The notes under the pieces: model-generated
Seen by the model: only the letters and a program-made list of their open reading frames with translations
Database searches by the model: none
What the model was told of the DNA's origin: nothing
Shown here: positions 46,930-57,916 of the stretch, in pieces
How the letters are laid out: every line of letters starts with the position of its first letter
Numbering within the stretch: the stretch's first letter is position 1
Assembly (NCBI GenBank): GCA_023374025.1
Contig: SIJG01000020.1
Coordinates: 508,046-572,045, forward strand
Length of the DNA stretch: 64,000 nt
Source of the DNA: Heterodera schachtii
Taxonomy: Eukaryota; Nematoda; Chromadorea; Rhabditida; Heteroderidae
Reading direction: 5' to 3'
Program-made: the position numbers and the translations under genes

Positions 46930-47990
46930 TTTTATCTGACAAGGGAATATAACGAATTGTGAGTGTCCAAATCACTTTAAAACCACTTTTTTCGAGTAGA
47001 GCATAGTCCATTTGCTATTGTAAATTTTCGGCTTTTTTGGCCTTGGTGCCGAAAATTATCAGAAAAAGTGATCAAAAGAAAAAACCAGCAAAAATTCGTT
47101 AATTTAATTCATTGTTTCACCATTTGTCATAGGTTCGGATCCGCTCGACAGATGCTGAATTATTTGGATTTTTCTTCAAAGTATAAAATTACATCTAATT
47201 TTTTTTTAAATTTATTTCGTTTTTGGTACTTTTAATGGATCACGACTAAAAAGACACCAAAAATTGCGAAAAAGGCACTATAATAGGTACCAAAAAATTG
47301 AAAAAAAGGCATGAAAAGGCACTAAAATCACGAAAAATGCATGAAAAAAGGCATTTAAATTTTTAAACGCACATTTTTTCATGACGTTTTAAAGCCAACA
47401 TTTTTAAATCAGCATAAATTCTTGGAAAATCAATATTACTTTAATTTTTGAGAAAATTTTTTCATTTCTTAGGGGTTGTATTTCAGAAAATTTCTGTCGA
47501 TTTTTAGGGGTGTATTTTTCTGAAAAAATTTTGAGTCGATTCATAGGGGCTGTATTTTCCCAATTTTATTGCATTTTTAATGGAATTTTTCGAAAAAAAC
47601 GCCAAAAAATGCCAAAAAAGGCATTTAAGGCACGAAAATCCTGAAAAAGGCAAAAAGAAAAGCTTCAAACCAAGTGGAAATGCGTTTTTTATGCTTAATA
47701 TATCGGAACTAGTGCGTAGAAAAAAAGGCATATGCCTCAAAAGTCGAGCTCTAACTATTAGATAGAGAAAATTATTTTTTTTAATTTGCTCTAATATTTT
47801 AAAATTTGTTATGAATTTTTAAAAAATTATCCACCCCATATCTATTTTTCGGAACTTTGGTCGACTTTTTTCAAATCATTTTTGGCACCGAAGCTAAAAA
47901 AGCCGAAAATTTACAATAGCAAATCAGCTATACCTCTACTCGACAAAGTGATTTGGACACTCACAATTCGATATGTTTCCTTGTGGCCGG
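46930..47990. repeat. About 1.05-kb element with roughly 110-bp inverted ends
   Basis: Left end (46955-47065) carries CGAATTGTGAGTGTCCAAAT, TCGAGTAGAG and ATTGTAAATTTTCGGC; the same words appear inverted at 47880-47990. The right end is present alone at about 49225-49345, in the duplicated 3' flank of the fragment unit. The interior holds the shared GTGTATTTTTC module and an AGTCGAGCTCTA hAT-like end at about 47742-47753. Confidence 0.7.
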
Positions 47991-48379
47991 ATTTGGCCAT
48001 ATAATGGAGATGACCCCATGCCGGTGTGTCAAGGCGAAATCCACCATTATTTGACGGCCTATAATTTTTTCCTGGCGATGCGATATGTTTATTTTTTTAA
48101 AAGTTGATCATTGTGATCACTGCAACAAAATAACAATTTTATAAAAATTGAATGGGCTCAATTTCATTTTCAAACATCGCAATTCAAAGTGATCAATCCA
48201 TTCTCCACAATTCATTCATTCACTTCTGCTTGCTGCTGCTGATCACTTTTGGTCGATCATTGCGTTGAGAAGCCTAAAAATAAAAAAAGATAAATAAATA
48301 TTAATTTTGTAATAATTTATTCACTGACCCGTCCCCAATTTGACGCTCATTATTAATTTGGATATCAATTTGATTCCAT

Positions 48380-48389
48380 NNNNNNNNNN
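48380..48389. other. Assembly gap (10 N)
   Basis: Run of N within the ubiquitin-like array, directly before a 3' gene fragment. The true gap length is unknown and array copies may be missing. Confidence 0.98.
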
Positions 48390-48600
48390 TGAAACTCAAA
48401 AACAAAGATGGCACTGAGACAGTGCTTAAAGACGCTTTGAAGGAGGAGACCAAAGCATGGGTTGGCACTCCGTTTAAATTGAAACTCAAAAACAAAGATG
48501 GCACTGAGACAGTGCTTAAAGACGCCTCTCAAACATTGGCATTTTATGGCATTGGCGGAAATGATAACAACATTTACATTGAACAAGCTGAATCTGATTA
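48390..48600 (+). pseudogene. Ubiquitin-like gene D, 3' fragment with internal duplication
   Basis: Encodes the last domain of a gene C-like protein (LKLKNKDGTETVLKDA), repeated once in tandem, then SQTLAFYGIGGNDNNIYIEQ and AESD before TAG. Gene C continues with AVVVVAPPTEKKAKP; here the corresponding bases (about 48601-48660) survive after the stop. The 5' part is lost in the assembly gap. Confidence 0.8.
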
Positions 48601-48849
48601 GTTGTTGTTGCACCACCGACAGAAGAAAAGGCTAAACCCACAAAGATCCGACCGTTATAGGACATTTTGAAAATCCGTCATTTTTACGCCCTTTTCGAAC
48701 CAAAAAAATTTGGCTTAGCATTTTTTAAAGGCAACAAAAAAGCGCAAAAAACATTTGGTGTCATTCGGTAAAACAAAATGCTCTGAATTATGTGAAAAAA
48801 TCTCCATTACCAATAATCTCCACTAAAAATAAGTTCGAATTTTTTACTA

Positions 48850-49135
48850 AATGTTTTTTTTTTGGTTTTTTTACCATGGCTGAATTGACAAAATGTCCTA
48901 GCACCCAAAAAAAGATGGAATGATCGATCCGAAACATTTGTCGTTTCCCCATTTTCTTTCGGATCTCTTCAGCTGTCACTGATGAAATTGTTTTTGTCAT
49001 TTGAATTTTATGGGTGGTAGTGCGTTTTATAAATCCGTCAGTTTGGGTTACTGTAACAGTACCATTTGACGATCCATCATGTTCCTCTCCAACTGTGAGC
49101 AACACAGAATTAATTGGTGGCACTCTGACACGGGT
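48850..49135 (-). other. Conserved minus-strand open segment in the array 3' flank, copy 2
   Basis: Reads VPPINSVLLTVGEEHDG, GTVTVTQTDGFIKRTTT, TKTISSVTAEEIRKKMGKR and QMFRIDHSIFF. Compared with copy 1 it has in-frame three-base gains and losses. Confidence 0.4.
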
Positions 49136-49419
49136 GAGGTCAGAATTATCCCGGATTTATTTATTTATTAATTTGCTCTAACATTTTAAAATTTTAATTG
49201 TCCACCCCATATCTATTTTTCTGAACTTTGGTCGATTTTTTCTGATCATTTTTGGCACCGAAGCCAAAAAAAGCCAAAAATTTACAGTAGTAAATCAGCT
49301 ATACCTCTACTCGATATAGTGATTTGGACACTCACAATTCGATATGTTCCCTTGTGAGCCGGATTTAGCCATATGGAATTGACCTCCTCCTGCCGGTGTG
49401 TCAAGGCTAAATGAAGAAG

Positions 49420-50099
49420 CATTGGCAAAAGCCTAAAATGTGGGAAAATTGAAAGTGCCAAAAAAAGGGGGACACTTTTGGGTTCGCAATTTCTTTAATT
49501 GGTAAAAAAAAAATTTTGTCAGCGAACGCCAAAAACCCTAAGTGTCAAATAAACCAATAATTAGTAAGCACCGCTTTGAAGGCTTCAAGTTCCGACGCAA
49601 AATTATTGTCAAATATATGGCGAGTCGAAGTGACAAAAGTTTCAATGACCGTAATATTTAAATTTAAATTTTATTATTTTAATTTAATTTTCTAAATAAT
49701 AAACCATAATTTAGCTCAAACTTAATCTAAATAATCAAATCTTGGTACTAGAATCTAGAAGCTCTATAAATCCCAATTTTTTAAAATTCTAGCAAAAAAT
49801 TTAAAAAAGATTTAACGAAAAATTTCCGAAAAATTTAGGCTGAACAATTTTGACCCTAACTTTTTTAAAACTCTACAAAATTTTTTGAAATTTAACAGAA
49901 TAACAGATAAATCTTTGGACCTATCGAATCATATGAAGGATGTTATGAATTAATTGAATTTTGAACAATTTTCATGCATTTAAAAAACCTTACAGTTTAA
50001 ATAATATTAAAATAATAATTAAATTTAATATTTCGATCATTGATACTTTTGTAACTTCGTCCTAGCACCGTAAAATATATATAATCCCCAATTTTACAA
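49420..50099. other. Intergenic, AT-rich
   Basis: A short open stretch at about 49566-49660 (KHRFEGFKFRRKIIVKYM, then stop) is less AT-rich and might be a 3' exon of a lost gene. Otherwise nothing seen. Confidence 0.3.
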
Positions 50100-50100
50100 G

Positions 50101-50648
50101 ATGTTGATCCGTTCGAATCCGCTGACTTTGCGTGGCAATTGAATTTGCGGAATTGGCATTGGCTTTCCGTCGTAATTGGCAATTTCCATTTCATTGGTGC
50201 CATTCTTTCCAATTTTGCTTTTTTCTCCGGGCGTCGTACATCGTTTTGGATTATCGGCTGTACACTGTACGCACTGTACTGGGCCGTATTCTGTAAGCCG
50301 GCGGTGTACAGTAGCCTTTACTTTGGCTGGTTCTTCTACCCATTTGTTGGCTACCGTAACACAAATCTTGAGGAGGTGAACAAAATATATGTATCCAACT
50401 GTTTTTATTATTTTGAAATAAGAATATGCATAGATATTCAAAATATGGTATGAACTCAAAGTACCGTACGTACAACCGTACACCCTACTTCCTGTTAATG
50501 ATGCCCGTTCTTACAGTATGAAAACTTGTTGCATGTTGTGCATAATTGCCTGGTCTCAATTCTGTGCCCGCTCATCTATCTGATTTTCGTGAGCAAACTT
50601 TTTTACAATGTCCGCAAAACTCGTCAACAGTTTGGCAGCTCTTTCTGA
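50101..50648 (+). CDS. Serpentine receptor-like gene, C-terminal two exons only
   Basis: Exon 50101-50375 (phase 1 at its 5' end) joins exon 50517-50648 in phase 0, giving about 135 residues. Hydrophobic segments: HWLSVVIGNFHFIGAILSNF, FWIIGCTLYALYWAVF, SLYFGWFFYPFVGY and HNCLVSILCPLIYLIFVSKL, then a short basic tail FYNVRKTRQQFGSSF. The layout fits the last four membrane helices of a nematode chemoreceptor, of a different subfamily from the one at 21713. I find no upstream exons between 49420 and 50100, so it is a 5'-truncated gene or its start lies within the repeats. Confidence 0.55.
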
Positions 50649-51117
50649 TATTAGCGCAGTTCAAATACGGGTAGGTGGAAGGCATTATAAGTAAAATTAA
50701 ATGCCATTAGAGTTAATTAATGAACGCCTCTAAACGTTTTTTCGCTAATGGAAACGGTCGACCCGCTAATTAACTTTTAAACAATTTAAATTTTTGCATA
50801 TTTGATTTTATTTTTTATTTTATTTTTGCAATTTTATTTAAACCCATTTGGTATGTACAATTTTAATTTGATTGTATTCAAAATGATCTTCGAAATCTCG
50901 GAATTTCGTAAATTTTTCAAAAATTTTCAATTTCCAATTAAAAAACAACAACAACAAACATCCTGCCATTTTTATCTCATTCTCACCTAAATTGATAATA
51001 CAATTGGCACAAATTGGAATTTCGGTGCCATAAAAATTTTAAGAATTTTGTGAATTAAAAATTTTTTTTTTGTTTTTCTAAATTCGGAATTTTACGCTTG
51101 TGTTTATTAGACTTTCG

Positions 51118-51919
51118 CCCAAGTGTTCCTAGCCATACAAAACCGAGAAAGATCAGTCAATTTGGGAACTTTTTGTCCATGAAATTTGGCCCATTTTTGC
51201 GACGAACATTCGCCACTTGAGCTTTGACGATGGCGATTATTTGGACAATTTACGTCGTCACACATCACCGACAATTCTCACTGATCTTGATCAATTGAAT
51301 TCAATCGATTCTGGTGCTCTGTGCCCAGAAGGAATTGCCGATTTTGATGTGCTGAATCCAACTGCTGGCCAAGCGTTGTCCAAATGGTTACACACTCCGA
51401 CCACCAATGGCCAACCGAAGCGATTGTATCGTAATTGTTCTTTTGGTCAACCAAATCCCGAATGGGTCAACAACTTCAAAGAGGTGTCCCGCCATATTTT
51501 CTATAAACTTTTGTTTTACCATTTTGTTTAGGCATTTCGCCGTGCCACCACTTCTGTCACTTACCAATTTCAACTTTGTTTTTGCGCGACAACAATGCCA
51601 ATTGAACAATTTGAATTGTTGAACGAATGGACAAAAGAAAAGCTGACACTGAAACAGAGCAAAGAATTAGGCTATGATTGCCTGTATAATTGGCTGTTGC
51701 AACGGTGCCCAATTGGGGAGACTGCGAAAATTCGGATGCCAATTTGAACAATAGCACTTTTGATCTGTGGTTTTTAGATAAATCCATTGGGTGAGCAGCA
51801 ACAGCATTTGAATTTTATCGAAAATAAAATATTTAATTAATTTTAGGCCATTGTCGCCACCAGCGGAAGAAGAAAAAGAAGAAGATGAAGCGGATCAAAG
51901 CAACAAAAATATCGTCTGA
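51118..51919 (+). pseudogene. F-box-like family member, 5'-truncated
   Basis: Retains exon text IWELFVHEIWPIFATNI, DDGDYLDNLRRHTSPTIL and ALSKWLHT (to donor 51483), a second exon from 51532 (FELLNEWTKEKLTLKQ, WLLQRCPIGETA) and the tail exon from 51847 (LSPPAEEEKEE, stop at 51919). The N-terminal F-box-like exon is absent, a TAG interrupts the frame at about 51131, and a deletion after CPIGETA moves the frame so it ends at 51747. Confidence 0.75.
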
Positions 51920-51959
51920 TTAAGTGTGCGGAAATGAATGAATGAATTAATTATATTTG

Positions 51960-52560
51960 AGAAATTATCGCTCTCATTTTGTTGTGCTTATTTTCTCTCA
52001 GAAATGCTTTTGTTAATTCTTTCGTTCCAATTATATAAAACATTCATTTTATTGGCTTTTTGTTGAACAATTTATTAATTATCAGTGAAACGATTATCTA
52101 TATAGGGCATCCAAAAATACGGACATAAATCGCGAAATATGGAAAAAATGGATATAGAAATTCATACTAGAGGCTTCAAACCAAGCTAAAAACATGGTTT
52201 TCGTGCGTTTCAGGCCTCCCACAGTCCATGAAAAAAATATGGATTTCCATATATAATTGGAAGCCCTAGTAATAAGTAGGGTTGCGATTTTTAATGACGA
52301 AGAATCTCGAAATAGTTATTGTTGAAAATAAGAAAATTTTAAATTTCCTCGCATGAGAGTCGATTTAAAGAAATGATAGATTTTGAATTTTATCAAAAAC
52401 CATAGGGGGGAGGACCCTTTTGTTTTGTAAAAAAATTTTTGGATAAAAATCGTGAATATATTTTTTATTCACCATAATTGTGCTATTAATGAAACAATGG
52501 GAAAAAATGGGAAAAAGAAATTTTAATTTTTTCAGAAAATTCCTTACCGTCGATTCGTTT
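51960..52560. repeat. Transposon-like ends and an inverted first-exon relic
   Basis: Between 52107 and 52268 the ends TAGGGCATCCAAAAA and TTGGAAGCCCTA enclose ATGGAT-rich text. This is followed by GTAATAAG and another left end, TAGGGTTGCGATTTTTAATG. At 52545-52560 the minus strand carries ACGAATCGACG|GTAAGG, the F-box family first exon with ATG changed to ACG. Confidence 0.5.
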
Positions 52561-53057
52561 TGATGGTTCAATTAGCACAATTTGCCCTTTTTCCAATTGA
52601 TTTGTTTGTCAAAAAAGGCAAAAATCTGTTGTTAACATAAAAAGAGAGAGTTGGGGAAAATGAGAGAGCAAAAAGAACGCAAGAAACAATTTTGAAACAG
52701 AAATTCATCACATTTTTTGTGCAAAAAAAACGGACGGAGATTTGTAAGAAAATATTGGTTTTTTCACTCTAATCCAATTTATCCGCTCAATTAATTTTTC
52801 ATTAGACTACGGAGAACCCAGGAAAAAAATGTATTTACATAAAAAGGAAAGCCGTGAAATTAAGCATTGAACAAAATCAGCAGAATACCCTACCCATTCC
52901 CCATTATTTAATGTACGCATAAATTAATGCGTTATGGCCATTATTTTTGGCCAACAAATCATTTTAATCTCCTCCATCCGTTTTCAAATCTTTCACTTTT
53001 ATTTTGGTAGGTATATAAAGACGTAGAAAGATTTTTTGGATGCAGAATACCGCAAAA

Positions 53058-54212
53058 ATGAACAGACGGTAATTAATTTTTTTGAAAAATCACTTTCATT
53101 AATTTTTTACGAATTTCAGTTGGATTTGTAGCGATGTTTGGATGAACATTCTCCCATCATTTGACCATGCTCAACTCGGACTCAAAATGGCATTGCTTTC
53201 CGACCGTTTCGACATTTTAGTGGACAAACATTTTGATGGAAAAAGCGAATTGACAATTTGGAGACGTATCAGAATTAAAAAGGACATTGGACCAAAACCG
53301 AAAATGTCTGTATGGATGGATGGATGCAAATTTGTGGATTTTCCGTTGCCGAACCGTCCGATGCCAAACAAACTTCGCTTTAAATACCTCATGATTGAGT
53401 AATTTTCAACTCTTTTTTGTTTATATTAGTGCATTTTTATATTTCTTCAGATACATTGACCATTCTGTGCTCGCATTTCTTCGTTCCAACAAACAAATTT
53501 GGGACAGAATGGGCACCAAATTGGAATTGTTTATTGAAAATAACCTGACAATTTGGGATGTTCTTGTTCATGAAATTTGGCCAATTTTTGCACAAAATAT
53601 TCGCCAATTGTACTTTCCTAATGCCGATGATTTGGGCAATTTGCGTCGCCGCACTTCGCCGACGATTCTCACTGATCTTGACCAATTGAATTCAATTAAT
53701 TCTGTTGGTCTGTGCCCAGATGGAATTGCTGACGATGGCCCAAATGCAACTGCCAGGCAAGCGTTGTCCAAATGGTTGCACATGCCGAGCAAAAATGGAC
53801 AACCGAAGCGATTCTATCGCCATGATTATATGGGTCCACCAAATCTCGAATGGGTCAACGACTTCAAAGAGGTCGTCTCGCCATAATTTCGTCAAATTGT
53901 TTTGTTTTTATCAATTTTTTTTAGACATTTCGCCTTGCCACCACTTCAGTCAGTTACACAATTCAACTTTATTTTCGTGTGGAACCAACGCCAAATGAAC
54001 AATTTGAATTGGTGAACGAATGGACGAAAGAAAAGTTGACACTGAAACATAGCGAAGAAGACCATTTGATTAATTGTCTGTTGCAACGGTGCCCAATTGG
54101 GGAGACGGCGACGGCGCCAATTAAGTGGAAAAACCGCGAAAATTCTGGTGCCAATTTGAACTATATTTCAGATTTGATCTGCGGTATGCCAATTATTCGG
54201 GTGCCAATGTGA
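53058..54212 (+). CDS. F-box-like family protein, nearly intact
   Basis: Exons 53058-53068, 53120-53398, 53451-53871 and 53925-54212. The first codes only MNRR; exon 2 supplies the F-box-like start WICSDVWMNILPSFDHAQLG, then MALLSDRFDILVDKHFDG. Later text includes YIDHSVLAFLRSN, HEIWPIFAQNI, RRTSPTILTDLDQLNS, ALSKWLHM and CLLQRCPIGETA. Proteins with this W[IL]CxDVW...LGLKMALLSxRFDxLVDxHF start are a large family in cyst nematodes usually annotated as F-box proteins; a role as SCF ubiquitin-ligase adaptors is inferred. Relative to the intact copy at 60032, the frame shifts near 54190, so the protein ends early and the tail exon (about 54302-54371) is out of reach. Confidence 0.72.
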
Positions 54213-54419
54213 ACAAAATCCTATTTGATTTGTGGGGTGGAAATCGTTGCATTGGGTGAGCAGCAACAGCAATTTTTGATTGTCAAATTAATTAATTTTA
54301 GTCCATTGTCGCCACCAGCGGAAGAGGAAAAAGAAGAAGCGGATCAAAGCAATGGAAATAATTATATTTGAGAAATGATCGATCTCATCAATAGGAAACG
54401 GATTTTATGCCATCATTTT

Positions 54420-55035
54420 CTCTTAGAAATGCTTTTGTTGATTTTTTCGTTCGAATAAACATTGGTCCGTCCAATTTGTTTGAATTTACCAAATGATTTG
54501 CAGAAAATTTTTTGTCCAAAAAAACATCCCAAATCTGCTTAACATCCTCAGTAAATGATGATGGTCCAAATCCAATTTGGTGCATTTTCTGTCCCAAATT
54601 GGCTTGTTTGAACGGAGAAATGTGATCACGGAATGGTCAATGTAACTGAAGAAAGATAAAATGCTTTAATACACACAGATTATTTATTTTATTACGCAAT
54701 CCGAAGGTCCTCAAAACTGATTTTGTTGGGCATCGGACGGTCGGGTAACGGAAATGCCACCCTTTTGCCATCAATCCGTACAGACATTTTCGATATTGGT
54801 CCTTCGTCCTTGCAAATTGTGATTGTTCTCCAAATTGTCAATTCGCTTTTGCCATCAAAATGTTTGTCCACCAAAACATCGAAGCGATCAGAAAGAAGTG
54901 CCATTTTGAGGCCGAGTTGGAGACGGTCAAAAGATGGGAGAATGTTCATCCAAACGTCGCTACAAAGCCAACGAAATCCGTAAAAAAAAATTAAATTAAA
55001 GTAATTTTTCAAAAATTTCCTTACCGTCGATTCAT
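54420..55035 (-). pseudogene. F-box-like family member, minus strand, broken
   Basis: Reads from ATG at 55035 (MNRR, donor GTAAGG). The next exon (WLCSDVWMNILPSFDRLQLG) has lost its acceptor: TTTCAG in the sister gene is TTTCG here. The exon ends RIA, then YIDHSVITFLRSNKPIWDR after an acceptor near 54651, and the frame is lost within 20 codons. Its 3' end runs into the 3' flank of the plus-strand copy, tail to tail. Confidence 0.75.
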
Positions 55036-55420
55036 TTTGATGGTTCAATTAGCACAATTTGCCCTTTTCCAATTGATTTGTTTGTCAAAAAGGCAAAAAT
55101 CTGTTGTTAACTTAAAACAGAGACAATTAGGAAAAATGAGAGAGTAAAAACAATTCTGAAACAGAATAAACCATACAAAATTTGTAAAAAAAAAAAAAAT
55201 TCTTTTTTTTTCATTCTAATTCAGTTTATCCGCTCAATTAATTTTTAATTAGGCTACGCAGAATCCATGAATTGTTTTTACATAAAAAAGGAAGCCTTGG
55301 TAAATTAACCATTGAACAATCAGCAAAACGCCTTTCCCTTTACTCTCTCTTTATGTACGCATAATTTGGAAAGAAATAAAAATTCGCAAGGACATTGGAC
55401 CAAAAGCGAAATTAAAACTT
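55015..55420. repeat. Duplicated F-box 5' flank
   Basis: 55020-55375 matches 52535-52925 in the same orientation (for example TAGCACAATTTGCCCTTTT, GTTGTTAAC, TATCCGCTCAATTAATTTTT, TATGTACGCATAA). After it, 55378-55415 carries a plus-strand scrap of F-box coding sequence (AAATTCGCAAGGACATTGGA). Confidence 0.7.
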
Positions 55421-56360
55421 TGTTGTCTCGCCCCGCCATCCAATTTTTTATGATGACAAAAATTCATTGGTAATCTTCGACCTCGGCGGAACTTCTCCAG
55501 ACTTTTTTTTTACAACAAAAACAATTTTCCCACAACAACCAGCGATTAAACCCCCCAAAAATTAATTAATTTTTGACATTTTCTTTCATTTTGCCTTGCA
55601 AGTTTTTCTAAAATCCCTTAAATTTGATGAAACTTGTTAACAAACATTCAAAAAAATTTGCTGCATTATTTTTCAAAAAAAAAAATTTGATGGACTGAAG
55701 GGCACCAAATTTTCTAAATAATGTATTGACAAAATTTCTCCAAAAATACCATTTTGTACATACAGTCATGGTCAAATGTTTATCTACACAACACCTGGTT
55801 TCCAAATAGGGGATTTTCGGTGGTCGTTGATCACGGAATTGACATCAATTTGATCACTTCCAAATCTGGAACCCTAATTCGAACAAAGTCAAAATCTAAA
55901 ATTTTCAAAATTCACATTTATGTTTCGAATCTGAACAGAATTATCAATTTTTGATTTGAGTTTTTGGGATTAACTTAATCTATAAAGGCCACCTAAACTG
56001 GGGATAAGTGCCTAATTTTCTTAATTGATTCATCAAATCTCTTCTAACAACAATTGAATCAAACAACACAATTGAATTCTTACATTAGTACATTCACAAT
56101 ACACAGATGGCACATATTCAGACATTGGTAACATCACATGATGGCATTTTGGGTGAAAATTATACATATACAAACAAATCGGATGGATTTGACGGGGGAT
56201 CAATTTCATTATACAACACATAAATGGGGGCCACACTCTCTGTTGATGGGCACAATTATCCGTGATTTAATTAATTAGTATCCTCTGCAAAAATTCTCAT
56301 CCATTCCGATCGCCTCTTTTCTCCATGCCGTTGTTGTAGTTGTACCACGCGTCACGTCAT
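55420..56360. other. Intergenic region
   Basis: No gene supported. The short open frames near 55754 and 56033 have AT-rich, non-coding character. Confidence 0.5.
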
Positions 56361-57101
56361 TCAGTCACTGCCGCTGCTTGAGAGGCTTGAGGAGCTGCTG
56401 CTGGCCGAATTCCCACCATGGCGAGTCGTTCTGTTGTTGTTGGCATTCGTCGTCGTCGTCGTCACTTCCGCGCCGCCGCCCAACGGTCTGTTTGTCGCTG
56501 AAAAACATGATAAAAAATTATATGTTGCTGTAACAAAAATGCCAAAAAAAAAAAATCATTATGTTACGTTCATTCCCCGCCGTGCCCGCCATGAAGATTT
56601 CTCTCAGCTCAGCTTCTGTCATTTGGCCACGACCGGGCACATCCAACACTCCGTGCGTGACGGTAGTAACTCTCCGCGCACTCCGTCCACGCTGTGGCTT
56701 TCTCGGACGTCCACGCCCACGCTTCTTGGCCGACTTGGACCGCTTCTTTGGCGTCGCTTTGCGCGCCACCATCCGGCGACGTCGGCGTGACGCTTTCCTG
56801 GCGGACGATGCACGGCGCGACACTCGGCGAGACGCGTTCCTGACGGACGACGCACGGCGCGACACTCGGCGAGACGTGTTCCTGGCGGACGGCGAACGAC
56901 GACCCGTTGCCCTGTTGCCGGTTGCTCTTCTGCTCGCGGAACGACGACCCGTATGTGTTGAACGGCTTCGACTACGACCAGCAGCAGCAGCAGCAGTTGA
57001 AGTCGTACGACGAGTTCGCTGAACGGGGAAGAGAAAAATGAATGGTGGTGGAAAAAGCGCATAAAAATTGTGGGAGGGATCACCGATCTTGAAGAAGTCA
57101 T
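56361..57101 (-). CDS. Arg/Ser-rich nuclear basic protein, protamine- or histone H1-like
   Basis: Three exons on the minus strand: 57101-57084 (MTSSRS), 57018-56568 and 56497-56361, giving 201 residues with consistent phases. The middle exon is almost all Arg, Ser, Ala and Lys (RSRSRSTHTGRRSASRRATG), with a duplicated RNASRRVSRRASS motif and an AT-hook-like KRGRGRPRKPQRG. The C-terminus is not basic: MTEAELREIFMAG, then Thr/Asn-rich and a serine tail ending SSSGSD. This composition fits a sperm chromatin-packing protein (as in C. elegans SPCH proteins) or a linker-histone-like protein. It was chosen over plus-strand frames because splice sites and composition agree. Confidence 0.75.
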
Positions 57102-57179
57102 CTCTCGTCGATGAGGGGGGAAGAAGCTGTTGACGAATTGAAATTGTGTTGTGATAGCGCAACAGAGAGCAGAGAGAGA

Positions 57180-57910
57180 GAGAGGGGGAAAAATGTGTAA
57201 ACGCTAAAATTTAATTGAACGAATTTTATTTAGGAAAATTTGAAATTTCTATAAAAATTGTTAAGGGAGAGGGGGGTCTGCTGAAGGCACCCTTTTAGGT
57301 TAAAGTTGCATCCAAAATTATCCGGAAATTTATGGATTGATTTACATTTTTAAATGGAAAAGAAAAGACTCAAAATCAGAGTTGTTGGGAATCTGAATAC
57401 AGACAGACACACTTCTAGATTAGATTTACATCCAAAAATCCGGAAATAATGTAATAATTTACCTTTTTTTGGTCTAAGCCTTAGAAATTCTTTGAAAACA
57501 TTAAGGGCCATTTTGTTTTTCTATTTAACGCTCTAAGATAAAAAAAAACACTAAGGGTTTCTCTGGTTTTCTATCGAAAACTCTAACCTAAATTCCCAAA
57601 AAGTGGTAGAACATCAAAAAAGGGGAAAGGTCAAAAATGGACAGAAGAGATGAATGAATTTGATGAATTCGAACCAAAAATGGAAAAGACTCAAAATTTC
57701 ATCAATTTATACTTTTTGAAAACAACGATTGACAAATTTATGAAAATTTCTGCGTATTTAAGCGGTGAATTTCCCATCAAAATCATCCATTCATTCAATT
57801 GCATTCACTTCCATTGTTTCTCCATCGGTCGAGTCGTCTTCCTGTACAATAAAAATAATTCCCGTCAGTTTTCTCGTTTTTTTAAAATGAATTAAATTTT
57901 GTGCCCTTTT
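57180..57910. other. Intergenic spacer between divergent genes
   Basis: Between the basic-protein gene (minus) and the RING gene (plus); includes a GAGAGA tract at 57160-57190. No gene seen. Confidence 0.5.
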
Positions 57911-57916
57911 GTCAGG

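Noticed and set aside
56434..57022. Plus-strand Arg/Ala-rich frames opposite the basic-protein gene
   Set aside because: No consistent splice sites; the minus-strand model gives correct phases over three exons and a recognisable composition.
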